Positions 49,927-59,063 of a stretch of 64,000 nucleotides of DNA are shown piece after piece; position 1 is the first letter of the stretch; every line of letters begins with the position of its first letter. The DNA is taken from assembly GCA_002403095.1 (NCBI GenBank), contig DHHC01000011.1:1-64000 (forward strand), in the 5' to 3' direction. The translations under genes and the position numbers were made by a program. The notes under the pieces were generated by a model, which ran no database searches, was not told the DNA's origin, and saw nothing but the letters and a program-made list of their open reading frames with translations. This stretch comes from Leptolinea sp. UBA4782 (GTDB lineage Bacteria; Chloroflexota; Anaerolineae; Anaerolineales; Anaerolineaceae).

Positions 49927-51168
49927 ATGGATGAACCTATTGTAGTGGGAATTGATATTGGAACAACAAAAATCTGCACGCTGGTTGCCCGTGTGGAAGG
50001 TGAACGCAACTTGCGTATCCTGGGGGTTGGCATTGAACCTGCCCAGGGGATGCGCAGAGGTGCAGTCGTCGACCTCCAGGCAGCTTCCCAGGCTATCGCC
50101 CGATCAGTGGAAAAAGCTGAACGCTCGTCAGGCCTGGAGATAACATCTGCACTGGTCAGTCTGGCAGGCGCCAATGTTGCCTCAGTAAATTCGCGTGGAG
50201 TAGTTGGTATTGCCGGCAGGGCAATCACCCAGGACGACATCGACCGGGCACTGGATGCTGCCCAGGCCGTAGCCATCCCGCATGCCAGAGAGATCATCCA
50301 TGTCATTCAGCGCGGCTTTACTATCGATGGCGAAGGCGGCATCCGCACCCCAATCGGCATGCATGGATACCGCCTCGAAGTGGAAGCCCATATCATCACT
50401 GCAGCATCAGCTACCGTAGAAAATCTCCGCCAGTGCGTTGAAGCGGCCGGTGTCAGCGTAGTCCAATTCGTTCTCAACCCTCTCGCCAGCGCTGAAGTGG
50501 TACTGAATGACACAGAACGCCAAATGGGAGCGGTAGTGGTAGATATTGGCGGCGGAACCACCGACATGGCCATCTACATTGAAGGCGACATCTGGCATAC
50601 CGCCGTCATTCCGGTTGGCGGTAACCTGATCACATCCGATATTGCACAGGGCATCCACCTGCCTATTACCGTTGCAGAGGATATCAAGAAACAGTACGGA
50701 TACGCAATTGAAAATGATGTAGATGCATCAGAGACATTCAGCGTACGCTCATTTGGTGAAGAAAAGCCAGTTCAGGTCAGCCGTAAAGACCTGGCAATGA
50801 TAATCGAAGCCAGGGTCGCAGAGATCTTTGACCTGGTTCTGGCTGAGATTAAACGTTCAGGGTATGACGGCTTATTGCCAGCTGGAGTAGTGCTTACCGG
50901 CGGCGTCTGCAACCTTCCAGGTATCCGCAGCCTGGGAACCCAGATCCTGCGCTTGCCGGTACAGATCGCTAAACCGGAAAACCTGTTTGGCCTGGTGGAC
51001 CAATTACATTCACCCGCTTATTCCACCAGCGTGGGTCTGCTTTACTGGGCGCTCATCATGAATGACAGCGAATCGCCCGCTCCACGCCGCGGCGGTTCGA
51101 GGATAAGAGCAGAAGGAGGAACAGGTTGGGAGAAATTTTCCAGATTCTTGCGATCTTTGCTGCCTTAA
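49927..51168 (+). CDS. ftsA: Cell division protein FtsA
   Basis: The 413-residue actin-like protein has VVGIDIGTTKICTLVA (about 6-21), VVDIGGGTTDMAIY (about 203-216), GVVLTGGVCNLPGI, and the C-terminal amphipathic membrane-targeting helix (WEKFSRFLRSLLP). It anchors FtsZ filaments to the membrane. I start at 49927, which has GGAG eight bases upstream; the ATG at 49921 overlapping the ftsQ stop gives only two bases of spacing. Confidence 0.94.
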   Translation: MDEPIVVGIDIGTTKICTLVARVEGERNLRILGVGIEPAQGMRRGAVVDLQAASQAIARSVEKAERSSGLEITSALVSLAGANVASVNSRGVVGIAGRAITQDDIDRALDAAQAVAIPHAREIIHVIQRGFTIDGEGGIRTPIGMHGYRLEVEAHIITAASATVENLRQCVEAAGVSVVQFVLNPLASAEVVLNDTERQMGAVVVDIGGGTTDMAIYIEGDIWHTAVIPVGGNLITSDIAQGIHLPITVAEDIKKQYGYAIENDVDASETFSVRSFGEEKPVQVSRKDLAMIIEARVAEIFDLVLAEIKRSGYDGLLPAGVVLTGGVCNLPGIRSLGTQILRLPVQIAKPENLFGLVDQLHSPAYSTSVGLLYWALIMNDSESPAPRRGGSRIRAEGGTGWEKFSRFLRSLLP

Positions 51169-51240
51169 AAAAGGATATCCGACCTGAATGGTCATTATAT
51201 TGCAACGAAAAAATTGTTTTAGAAGAAAAGAGGAGGAACC

Positions 51241-52413
51241 ATGGATAACCATAATCAATCTCAATTAGAACAGTTTGCCCGCATCAAAGTAGTAGGCGTG
51301 GGCGGCGGCGGCTGCAATGCAGTCGAACGCATGATCATGGACGGCATGAAAGGTGCTGAGTTCATCGAAATCAACACGGATGGACAGGTTTTACAGCATT
51401 ACAAAGCCGACACTCGACTTCGCATCGGCGACAAGACAACCCATGGCAAAGGCGCAGGTGGAGATCCCGAAGTTGGCCGCAAAGCCGCTGAAGAATCAGC
51501 CGATGACCTGTATGAAGTTCTGCGCGGCGCAGATATGGTGTTCGTCACCGCTGGTCTCGGTGGCGGAACAGGTACCGGCGGCGCACCTATTGTTGCCCAG
51601 ATCGCCAAGGAAGTCGGTGCCTTGACAATCGGTGTAGTCACCAAACCTTTTACCTTTGAAGGCGCCAAAAGGATGCAGGCTGCGGAAACCGGCATTGATA
51701 AATTGAAAGAAAAAGCCGATACCCTGATTGTCATCCCCAACGACCGCCTGCTGCAGATCGTGGACAAACGCGCCAACCTGCAGGATGCCTTTAAAACCGC
51801 CGATGACGTGTTGCGCCAGGGCGTGCAGGGTATTGCCGAACTGATCTCGACCAGCGGTCTGATCAACCTCGACTTCGCTGATGTACGCACCATCATGGGT
51901 GAAGGCGGAGCAGCCCTCATGGCGGTTGGCAAGGCAACTGGTGAAGACCGCGCCCGCATCGCTGCAGAAAATGCGATCTCAAGCAAGCTGCTCGATATCA
52001 CGATCGACGGCGCCCGCGGCATCCTGCTCAACATCACAGGCGGTCCTACCATGACCCTGTTTGATGTCAACCAGGCAGCAGCCATCATCCGCGAGACTGC
52101 GCACCCGGATGTCAACCTGATCTTTGGTGCAGTGATTGATGAGACGATGGGTGACGAGATCCGCATCACTGTCATTGCAACCGGTTTCGACCGCACAAAT
52201 TCACGTGTCACTCCTTTCCAGGCCCGCAAAACAGCGGAGTTTGACCTGCCGTCCATCCACAGACCGCAGCCGATAGAGAAAACTGACAAACCTGCCCTGC
52301 AGGCATCAGTGAATGAGCTGGAGTTTACTCCTCACAGGCTGAACACAGAAGATCTGGATGTGCCGGCATTCATGCGCAACCGCGGCGAACGGCGCCAGAT
52401 AAACGTGCATTAG
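51241..52413 (+). CDS. ftsZ: Cell division GTPase FtsZ
   Basis: The 390-residue tubulin homologue has KVVGVGGGGCNAVERM (about 14-29), the GTP signature TAGLGGGTGTGGAP (about 101-114), NLDFADVRTIM near residue 210, and a conserved C-terminal peptide DVPAFMRNR that binds FtsA. It forms the Z-ring. GAGGAGGAACC precedes the ATG. A 72-base gap separates it from ftsA; no clear promoter was seen there. Confidence 0.97.
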   Translation: MDNHNQSQLEQFARIKVVGVGGGGCNAVERMIMDGMKGAEFIEINTDGQVLQHYKADTRLRIGDKTTHGKGAGGDPEVGRKAAEESADDLYEVLRGADMVFVTAGLGGGTGTGGAPIVAQIAKEVGALTIGVVTKPFTFEGAKRMQAAETGIDKLKEKADTLIVIPNDRLLQIVDKRANLQDAFKTADDVLRQGVQGIAELISTSGLINLDFADVRTIMGEGGAALMAVGKATGEDRARIAAENAISSKLLDITIDGARGILLNITGGPTMTLFDVNQAAAIIRETAHPDVNLIFGAVIDETMGDEIRITVIATGFDRTNSRVTPFQARKTAEFDLPSIHRPQPIEKTDKPALQASVNELEFTPHRLNTEDLDVPAFMRNRGERRQINVH

Positions 52414-52424
52414 TGCGGGAATTA

Positions 52425-52515
52425 TGCACCCATAGCCTTGGATAACGAAATGGGTGCAATCCTTCTCCAGGAAAGTAGGAGAAGGAGGAAAATGGAAACT
52501 GGTTCCTCTTTATAA
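52425..52515 (+). other. Structured ftsZ 3' region with a 7-codon ORF
   Basis: Two perfect hairpins occur: TGCACCCAT/ATGGGTGCA (52425-52433 and 52450-52458) and CCTTCTCC/GGAGAAGG (52461-52468 and 52478-52485). The second leads into GGAGGAAA and an ATG at 52492 that encodes only METGSSL before TAA (52513-52515). The tiny ORF has a good ribosome site but may be accidental. Tandem terminators follow. Confidence 0.4.
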
Positions 52516-52525
52516 GTGGATCATC

Positions 52526-52600
52526 CCCCTGGCAGCCCTCCCTGCCAGGGGTAAGGTATCCTTTTTATCCGGGCTGCATTTCTGCAGCCCGGAATTTCTT
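52526..52600 (+). terminator. Tandem terminators ending the dcw cluster
   Basis: First stem CCCCTGGCA/TGCCAGGGG (52526-52534 with 52543-52551), followed by a T-run at 52562-52566. Second stem CCGGGCTGCA/TGCAGCCCGG (52569-52578 with 52583-52592), followed by AATTTCTTT. Confidence 0.8.
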
Positions 52601-52608
52601 TGTACGGG

Positions 52609-52614
52609 TATAAT
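52609..52614 (+). promoter_or_regulatory. -10 element of a leaderless-type promoter for the HAD gene
   Basis: GGGTATAAT is followed after nine bases by the ATG at 52624, with no ribosome site. No good -35 is seen. Confidence 0.55.
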
Positions 52615-52623
52615 CGGTGAACT

Positions 52624-53442
52624 ATGAAGAATATCCATCGCGTAATCTGTTTTGACCTGGACGGCACCTTGCTTGACCACGAGGAGCGTATCCGCCCGGG
52701 TGATATTGAAATACTGAAAGACCAGCCTGAAGGCACCCTGTTCATTCCAGCCTCCGGCAGGTCATTGGCGTCAGTGCAGGATATCTTTTACGGTCATGGC
52801 CTGTTCAGAGGTGCCAGTTTACCTTATCCGCTTGTGCTGCAAAATGGCGCCATCACTTACCTTCCTGGCGAGAAGATGTTAAATAGCAAGGTATTTGAAC
52901 CCGAGGTACAGACACAGCTGGTCGAAATTGTCTCGCAATTCACCGAATTGCCCTTTTTCATGGTTACAACAACCCACCATTACGTCCTGCATCCTAATTC
53001 GCATACCCGGCAGACATCCAGGAAATATAACTTTTTGGATGGTGACTTTATCGCAAGCCGCAGAAAAGTCCCGCTTACTAAGATCATGGCAATATCGAAA
53101 GAAACTGCCCCATTAAAGGAACTGGACCGGCTGGTTTCTCCCCTGTCGGTGGAAAGCGCTTTTAGCCTGCCAACGATATATGAAATTACCCCTCTTGGTG
53201 CCAATAAAGGGGCAGCTCTCTTAGATTTATTAAAAGCTTTGCAGGTGCCGGACGGGGTTGAAATCCTGGCTGCAGGTGATGGGGAGAATGACCTGCCTCT
53301 TTTCCCGGTGGCCACCCGTTCTTATGCGCCAGTGAATGCTGCGACCAGGATCCAGCAGGCTGCAGATGCGACCATTTTTCCGCAGGAAGACGGGCTGATC
53401 GCGGCAATGCTGGCTGAATATTCAGATCACCTGGGCGGGTAA
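52624..53442 (+). CDS. HAD superfamily (Cof-type) phosphatase
   Basis: The 272-residue hydrolase shows the HAD motifs: FDLDGTLLDHEERI (I, nucleophile Asp), PASGRSLASV (II), a lysine in the NKGAALLDLLKAL segment (III) and AAGDGENDLPLFPVA (IV). The large C2-type cap between motifs II and III places it in the Cof/YbiV group, which dephosphorylates sugar phosphates or FMN. Substrate unknown. Its 3' end overlaps the convergent FGGY kinase gene by 16 bases. Confidence 0.88.
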   Translation: MKNIHRVICFDLDGTLLDHEERIRPGDIEILKDQPEGTLFIPASGRSLASVQDIFYGHGLFRGASLPYPLVLQNGAITYLPGEKMLNSKVFEPEVQTQLVEIVSQFTELPFFMVTTTHHYVLHPNSHTRQTSRKYNFLDGDFIASRRKVPLTKIMAISKETAPLKELDRLVSPLSVESAFSLPTIYEITPLGANKGAALLDLLKALQVPDGVEILAAGDGENDLPLFPVATRSYAPVNAATRIQQAADATIFPQEDGLIAAMLAEYSDHLGG

Positions 53443-54986
53443 CCGGTTATTTCGCTGATCTCTTTATAAAGCGGCTGAAGGTTCTTGTACATTTTCTTAT
53501 ACACACGGTTATACAGCTCATTATACAGCTGGTGGTTTTGTGTATTGGGCTGGTAAGTCTCGCCGATCCTTGTCATGTACTTTACGGCCGAATCAAAATC
53601 AGGGTGGAGTTTAAGTCCCACTGCCAGGTCAATGGCAGCGCCAAGGCCTGAAGCTTCATACACATGCGGTTTGGAAACAGGCAGGCCAAAAATATCTGCT
53701 GTGATTTGTAATGCTGCCTTACTCTGGCTACCTCCTCCTACCACCCGGACCTGGGTGATTGGTACTCCGCTGCGTTTGGATGTCTTTTCGGCCCCTTCAA
53801 GCAGCCCATAAGCCAGCCCCTCGATGATTGACCGATAAAGATGAGCACGGGTGTGGATATCCCCAAACCCGATGATCGCACCTTTGGCTTCAGGCCCCGG
53901 GTCTTTCAAACCCGGCGACCAGTATGGCTGCAGCATCAATCCCATCGATCCAGCCGGAACCGAATCTATCAATGAGTCAAAAATCTCTTCAGTCTCAATA
54001 CCCATTTGTTCTGCCAGGCGCTGCTCATTCAAGCCAAACTCACGTTTGAACCAGCTTACCATCCAGTAACCGCGGAATATCTGGATCTCCATACTGTATG
54101 CATCCGGTACCGCAGAAGGATAAGGTGGGATCAAAGGGATAATTTCAATATACTTGCGGTGGGTGGTGTTTATGGTGGCGGTGGTGCCGTAGCTCAAACA
54201 GGCGATATGCGGATCCAGACAGCCAGCCCCAATCACCTCGCAGGCTTTATCCGCAGCGGCTGCAATTACCGGCAGTCCGGATGGGATACCTGTCGATGCG
54301 GATGCTTCAGGCGTAACCTCGCCCAGCTGATCGGCAGGTGAAACCAGGTCTGGCAGCAGAGCTTTATCCACCGGCACTGCCTGCCACTTCCAATCAAATT
54401 TCCCCGCCCACTTTTTGGTTTTGTAATCGAAAGGAATATATGCCACCTGGCAGCCGACTGAATCAGCGATCCGGCCAGTCATTTTGTAGGTCAGGTAGCC
54501 GGAAAGCAATACATACTTATGGGTCTTTTCCCAAATCTCAGGCTGGAATTTTTGCAACCAGTTAACATCCGCATCTGATTGCAGGTAACTCACGGTATCG
54601 GTCATACCGGCCAGGGCAAATGCCAGCCCCCAAAACCCTCCAACCGGTTTCAGCCCCGTTGTCTTGCGTTGGTCCATCCAGGTGATAGCCGGACGCAGCG
54701 GCTCGCCTTGCTTATCCAGGTTGATCATGGTGTTACGCTGGGTGGTAACTGCCACACCAACTATGGCTCCCTTATCCACACCTGGCATCTGCCACAAACC
54801 CTGGCATGCCTGGCAGACTGTCTCCCAGAAGACCTGGGGTTCCTGTTCGATCAAACCCGAAGCTGGGGTCAGGTAGTCTGGGAGCTTAACCTGGCTCTTT
54901 GCAACCATATTTCCCTGCAGGTCAAATACCATGGCACGTACACTTTGGGTTCCATTATCAATTGCAAGCAGTAATTCCGCTGTCAT
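53427..54986 (-). CDS. FGGY-family carbohydrate kinase
   Basis: The 519-residue kinase has the N-terminal phosphate loop LLAIDNGTQSVRAMVFD (about 5-21), TQRNTMINLDKQGEPLRPAITWMDQR (about 88-113), a central GAGCLDPHIACLSYGTTATIN region, and a C-terminal ATP motif VRVVGGGSQSKAALQITADIFGLPV. It phosphorylates a polyol or sugar; glycerol, glycerone, xylulose or erythritol are possible. Start at 54986 has GAGAGGTGAAA upstream. It is last in the gntR operon. A GlpD-like dehydrogenase next to it favours a three-carbon or small polyol substrate. Confidence 0.8.
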   Translation of the reverse strand: MTAELLLAIDNGTQSVRAMVFDLQGNMVAKSQVKLPDYLTPASGLIEQEPQVFWETVCQACQGLWQMPGVDKGAIVGVAVTTQRNTMINLDKQGEPLRPAITWMDQRKTTGLKPVGGFWGLAFALAGMTDTVSYLQSDADVNWLQKFQPEIWEKTHKYVLLSGYLTYKMTGRIADSVGCQVAYIPFDYKTKKWAGKFDWKWQAVPVDKALLPDLVSPADQLGEVTPEASASTGIPSGLPVIAAAADKACEVIGAGCLDPHIACLSYGTTATINTTHRKYIEIIPLIPPYPSAVPDAYSMEIQIFRGYWMVSWFKREFGLNEQRLAEQMGIETEEIFDSLIDSVPAGSMGLMLQPYWSPGLKDPGPEAKGAIIGFGDIHTRAHLYRSIIEGLAYGLLEGAEKTSKRSGVPITQVRVVGGGSQSKAALQITADIFGLPVSKPHVYEASGLGAAIDLAVGLKLHPDFDSAVKYMTRIGETYQPNTQNHQLYNELYNRVYKKMYKNLQPLYKEISEITGYPPR

Positions 54987-55034
54987 TTTCACCTCTCCCG
55001 GTTCGGTCTGGTGTTTTTCCTTCTCGGGCAACTC

Positions 55035-56612
55035 TCACCCAGGAATGCTGTACGATTCCCGAATGATGCGCAGGTACCTGTCCACTTCCCGGTTCCAATC
55101 CAGTTCAGACCAGTTCATTATATATTGAAGCCGTTCTTTTAGGTGAGGTAAACACGCAGCGCCGCCTTCACGGTGCACCAGCCCCAGACGCACCCGCCTG
55201 AGCAGCAGATCATCAAGGTGCACCACGCTTTCATGCTCAGCAGTGTAGTAAATCTCCAGCGGAGTGATAGCTGTACCGCAGAACGGGGTGAAATCACGAA
55301 TCTCCAGCGTTCCCAGCCAATCCTGGAAGGGCTTGCCGTAACGGTTGGTCAAGTCTTGGGGTGCCTGCATGCCCGGCATCGGTTGCGTGTACACCCGATC
55401 AAAAAGCGGTTTTCGCCAGTGATAACTACCTTTTCCATCCAGCATCGGCTTGGCCCGCTCAAGGACCGCCTTTGCCATCAGACGGAAGGTGGTCAACTTC
55501 CCTCCTGTGATGGTTAAAAGCCCGTTTTCTTCAAACACCTGGTGCTTGCGTGATTGTGCGGATGGGGAGCTGGAATCAGCCCGTATGATCGGGCGCAATC
55601 CTGCATAAGTTGAAATAATGTCCGCAGTCTCAACACCTGCCACCGGGAAAACCGCATGCACTGCCTGCATCATGTAGTCAAATTCCTGCCGGTCTATGAA
55701 CGGCTCATGATACCGCTCTTCGTACTCCTGCGGATGGTCCAGATCAGTCGTTCCTACAATTGTTGTCCCAAGCCAGGGGATAAAGAACATGGTACGCTGG
55801 TCAACTGGATGGTTGAAGGTGATTGCCCGGTCAAGGGTCAGCTTAGCACGGTCAATCACCAGGTGGCTGCCACGCTGTTTTCGGATGACCGGATTGCGAG
55901 CCAGCATTCCCCTCAGTGTATCGGTCCAGGGTCCAGTGGCATTGACCACCACGCATGCTGCTATTTCAATTTCTTCTTGGCTGCTGCCATCCGCACGCTG
56001 CACCGCCACCCCGCTTACTTCATGCCGCCAGTTCCTCAGCAGACCTGTCACCCTGGCATAATTGAGCGCTGTCCCGCCCAGTTGTTTTCCCTCTTCAATC
56101 AAACGCAGCACCAACCTGGCATCATCCACCACGGCATCGTAGTAGAAAAGGCCGCTCACCAACCCTTCTGACCTGATTTGCGGGCACAAATCAAGGACCT
56201 TTTGCCTACTTAACCTGCCATGGTCCCACTTGGAGCCCATCAGGTCATACAGGATCAGCCCGATCAGGTACTTGCGGGTTGAAATCTCACCGCCAGCATA
56301 ATTACTGATCAGGAAGCATAACGGCTTTACCAGTTCCGGCACATTCTTGAGCATTTTCTGGCGCTCGCGCACGGACTCAAATGTGACTTCATATTGCTTC
56401 TGGTTCAGGTAGCGTAAACCGCCATGCACCAACTTTGAAGACCGGCTGGAGGTTCCAAAAGCATAATCATTTGCTTCTAGCAGCAGCACCTGCAGACCGG
56501 CAGCAGCGGCAGCCCGGAAAACACCTGCGCCAGTGATGCCGCCTCCCACGACAATCAAATCCCAGGGATGTTGAATGCTTTCCCATACCTGTTCACGCGG
56601 CAGAGGCTGCAT
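55035..56612 (-). CDS. Glycerol-3-phosphate dehydrogenase (GlpA/GlpD-like), FAD-dependent
   Basis: The 525-residue flavoprotein begins DLIVVGGGITGAGVFRAAAAAGLQVLLLEANDYAFGTSSRSSKLVHGGLRYL, the GlpD signature. TGPWTDTLRGM and a C-terminal GGKLTTFRLMA segment with a helical C-domain follow, as in DAO-type glycerol-3-phosphate dehydrogenases. It oxidises glycerol-3-phosphate to DHAP and passes electrons to quinone. The start overlaps the upstream flavoprotein stop (TGATG), with AGGAGG before it. Confidence 0.85.
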   Translation of the reverse strand: MQPLPREQVWESIQHPWDLIVVGGGITGAGVFRAAAAAGLQVLLLEANDYAFGTSSRSSKLVHGGLRYLNQKQYEVTFESVRERQKMLKNVPELVKPLCFLISNYAGGEISTRKYLIGLILYDLMGSKWDHGRLSRQKVLDLCPQIRSEGLVSGLFYYDAVVDDARLVLRLIEEGKQLGGTALNYARVTGLLRNWRHEVSGVAVQRADGSSQEEIEIAACVVVNATGPWTDTLRGMLARNPVIRKQRGSHLVIDRAKLTLDRAITFNHPVDQRTMFFIPWLGTTIVGTTDLDHPQEYEERYHEPFIDRQEFDYMMQAVHAVFPVAGVETADIISTYAGLRPIIRADSSSPSAQSRKHQVFEENGLLTITGGKLTTFRLMAKAVLERAKPMLDGKGSYHWRKPLFDRVYTQPMPGMQAPQDLTNRYGKPFQDWLGTLEIRDFTPFCGTAITPLEIYYTAEHESVVHLDDLLLRRVRLGLVHREGGAACLPHLKERLQYIMNWSELDWNREVDRYLRIIRESYSIPG

Positions 56613-58216
56613 CAAACCTCCTTGTGTTCCAACAATTTTCCAGGGTTTAAGATATGGTCTGGGTCAGCATGCTCAATGACAGCTCCCAGCCAATCCATTC
56701 CAATTGCACTCTTTTCATATACCAGATATGGGAGATGGTCAGTCCCGACCCCGTGCTGGTGGCTGATCGTACCGCCAAATTCCACAATGGTCTTGCTAGC
56801 TGCTGTTTTCATCATATTCCATGCATCCAAGATCTGGTCCGGTTCGGGGCTGCGCGGCCAGAGGTAAGTGACATAAATTGCTGAACCATCACGGTAATGG
56901 TGTGAGAGATGGCTAAACACCAGCGGATGGATGCCGGCAGCTTCGCCAGCATCAAGGATGGCTTTTTTCATGGCTGCCTGGGCAGGAATAACCTTTTCCC
57001 AGGGCATGGCCGTCTCCAGCGTATCCAGGGCGTACCCCATATCCCACAGTGTGTTGCGCAGATAAGCATAAGTAAAGCGCGTTTTTTTCCATGTTTCCCC
57101 GATGACAAAATCTACCGGGAAACCGCCGTGTGACCGGAAAATCTGAAATGCCTTTCTCCGGATCCAGCGTGCGGTGCGTTTGTCCCCTGTGATACCGTAG
57201 ATAACAAGGCAGCGTTCTTTACCCATCCCAAACAAAGAGAGCAGGCGTTTGGCTATCTTCACCAAATCCTGTTTTCCTGCCAGCTCCAGGGTGACCTCGG
57301 TCTCCTGTGCATCACTGATACGCAGCATTGAAGTCTCTACGCCGGCATTGATCAATGCCCGCACGGCCCGAGTGCCATGTTCATAATCGGGGAAGAACAC
57401 AGCGGCAAATTTTTCATATTCAGGCAGGGGTCGCACCCTCAAGACAGCATCCGTGATCACCCCCAGTCTGCCTTCAGAACCCAGGATAAGCTGTCGGACG
57501 TCCGGTCCGGCAGCGCTGGCAGGCAGCGGCGGGAGATCCATGGGTCCTTGCAGGGTTTCGATATGTCCACCGGCTAACAATTCTTCGATCCTGCCATAGT
57601 AAAAGCACTGTTGACCGCATGACCGGGTTGCCAGCCAGCCTCCCAGCGAAGAATACTCAAATGACTGCGGGAAGTGCCCCAGTGTATAACCGCGTTTGTT
57701 AAGCAGGCTTTCCAGTTCAGGGCCTAGAATACCGGCTTCAAAAGTTGCCAGCCGGCTTTCTGAATCGAAGTCCAGGAACCGGTTCATCCTGGCCATGTCA
57801 ATCGAGAGGGTCGGCCCATCCTGGGGACGGGGATTAACATGCCCCAGCACGCTGCTCCCACCGCCGTAAGGGATAACCTTGATCCGGTTGTCTGATGCGT
57901 ACTGCAGCAGGTCAGCCACCTCTTGGCGGCTGGTTGGATAGGCGACCCCATCAGGAAAAGCGTGATACTTGCCGCTGCGCATGGCAACCCAATCCGGCAG
58001 GCTTTGCCCGCGTGCATGCCGGATACGCTCTTCCGGGTCTGTGGTGACCAGCGGATGGGTGGGGATGCGGCTTTCAGGAACAGATGCGAGCACATTATCT
58101 AGGGCAGCATCCGCGTATGCCCCACCCTCACTCACCTTGCTTTGCAGGAAATCCTTCGCAGTTTCAGGCAAATGGTACTGGTAGTTCACATCTCCCCACC
58201 CGTTCCAGCGTTTCAT
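56612..58216 (-). CDS. FAD-binding oxidase, alkyl-dihydroxyacetonephosphate synthase-like
   Basis: The 534-residue VAO-fold flavoprotein opens KRWNGWGDVNYQY, a hallmark of the AGPS group. FAD-binding VIPYGGGSSVLGHVNP (about 114-129), a substrate-side EYSSLGGWLATRSCGQQCFYYGRIEEL, and near the end SHHYRDGSAIYVTYLWPR and ISHQHGVGTDHLPYL follow the AGPS pattern, including the histidines and tyrosine used in catalysis. AGPS exchanges the acyl group of acyl-DHAP for an alkyl chain in ether-lipid synthesis. Bacterial relatives may instead oxidise hydroxy-acid or polyol substrates. Confidence 0.75.
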   Translation of the reverse strand: MKRWNGWGDVNYQYHLPETAKDFLQSKVSEGGAYADAALDNVLASVPESRIPTHPLVTTDPEERIRHARGQSLPDWVAMRSGKYHAFPDGVAYPTSRQEVADLLQYASDNRIKVIPYGGGSSVLGHVNPRPQDGPTLSIDMARMNRFLDFDSESRLATFEAGILGPELESLLNKRGYTLGHFPQSFEYSSLGGWLATRSCGQQCFYYGRIEELLAGGHIETLQGPMDLPPLPASAAGPDVRQLILGSEGRLGVITDAVLRVRPLPEYEKFAAVFFPDYEHGTRAVRALINAGVETSMLRISDAQETEVTLELAGKQDLVKIAKRLLSLFGMGKERCLVIYGITGDKRTARWIRRKAFQIFRSHGGFPVDFVIGETWKKTRFTYAYLRNTLWDMGYALDTLETAMPWEKVIPAQAAMKKAILDAGEAAGIHPLVFSHLSHHYRDGSAIYVTYLWPRSPEPDQILDAWNMMKTAASKTIVEFGGTISHQHGVGTDHLPYLVYEKSAIGMDWLGAVIEHADPDHILNPGKLLEHKEV

Positions 58217-58237
58217 AATCCACCTCCCAGTTTCTAT

Positions 58238-58924
58238 CTATACTTTCTTCCAAAATACAATGCTCTCCTGCATCACCCGGTTGCAGATTTGTTCTGCCAT
58301 TTTGCTGTCGCCTGCTGCAGCAGCATTGCGTAAATCCTGGTAAAACTTCAATGAGTGTTTTTTTGCTTCAGGTAAGCGAAAATATAACCGTGCCAGTTCC
58401 TGGTACATGTCGGAAAATCCATTCAAGATCATGGTAAAAACCGGGTTTCCTGATAATATGGAAAGCTGTTGATGAACCTTCCAATCGTAATCGGCAAAGA
58501 CTTCAGGTGTGGCTTCCAATGATGGATGCGCATCGAACAGGCAGGTAACCTTTTCAGCAGCAGCAGTAACCGCATCCCGGGTAAATGCCGGCGCCAGCAG
58601 GCAGCGCACAGTCAGCAGGTGTTCCACAAACTGCGGATATCTGTGGTTGGGATGCTCAGCCAGGTGCCGCAGGACAGCCAGGTTGCCCTCCTGCCATGGA
58701 TTGCGCACCCGGGTGGGTTTACCCTGGTGGATCTCAATCCAGCCGTCACTTTCAAGGCGCTGTAAGGCTTCACGTAAAGTCGGGCGGGTAACACCCAGCA
58801 GATTTGCAAGCTCGCGTTCAGGCGGCAGGTATGAGCCAAATGGAAAGTTGCCATCCAGGATGGCATTTAACAGGCGGTTTTCTGCCAGTTCGGCACGTTT
58901 TTGAAGAGGAGGGTATGTTTCCAT
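58238..58924 (-). CDS. GntR/FadR-subfamily transcriptional regulator
   Basis: The 228-residue regulator has a winged helix (SYLPPERELANLLGVTRPTLREALQRLESDGWIEIHQGKPTRV, about 31-73) and an all-helical C-terminal ligand domain resembling FCD/FadR. The wing histidine-glycine IHQGKPTRV is close to FadR. A FadR-type operator overlaps its promoter, so it probably represses the operon it heads. Ligand unknown; a fatty acyl-CoA, sugar phosphate or polyol are options. Confidence 0.85.
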   Translation of the reverse strand: METYPPLQKRAELAENRLLNAILDGNFPFGSYLPPERELANLLGVTRPTLREALQRLESDGWIEIHQGKPTRVRNPWQEGNLAVLRHLAEHPNHRYPQFVEHLLTVRCLLAPAFTRDAVTAAAEKVTCLFDAHPSLEATPEVFADYDWKVHQQLSILSGNPVFTMILNGFSDMYQELARLYFRLPEAKKHSLKFYQDLRNAAAAGDSKMAEQICNRVMQESIVFWKKV

Positions 58925-58933
58925 TGAATTGGT

Positions 58934-58950
58934 AAGAGGTCTGACCAGTT
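58934..58950. promoter_or_regulatory. FadR-like operator over the gntR transcription start
   Basis: Minus strand AACTGGTCAGACCTCTT matches 15 of 17 positions of the E. coli FadR consensus AACTGGTCNGACCAGTT, with the left half and centre perfect. It begins seven bases after the -10 element, over the predicted start. Confidence 0.65.
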
Positions 58951-58956
58951 AATACC

Positions 58957-58984
58957 ATTATAGGGAATTTAGGAAGTTTTTCAA
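58957..58984 (-). promoter_or_regulatory. Promoter of the gntR operon
   Basis: Minus strand: TTGAAA (58979-58984), 16-base spacer, TATAAT (58957-58962). Start near 58950, about 26 bases ahead of the gntR ATG, which has no obvious ribosome site. Confidence 0.7.
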
Positions 58985-59009
58985 GCCCCCACTCGGAATT
59001 GGCGTTAAA

Positions 59010-59041
59010 AGAAAACAAGTCTCCCATTTTGGGAGACCTGT
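59010..59041 (-). terminator. Intrinsic terminator after fba
   Basis: Minus strand: ACAGGTCTCCCA pairs with TGGGAGACTTGT (one G-T pair; 59030-59041 with 59015-59026), followed by TTTCTTTT. It separates the aldolase gene from the gntR promoter. Confidence 0.8.
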
Positions 59042-59063
59042 TTTTGTTGTTTTCCAGTCCAGA

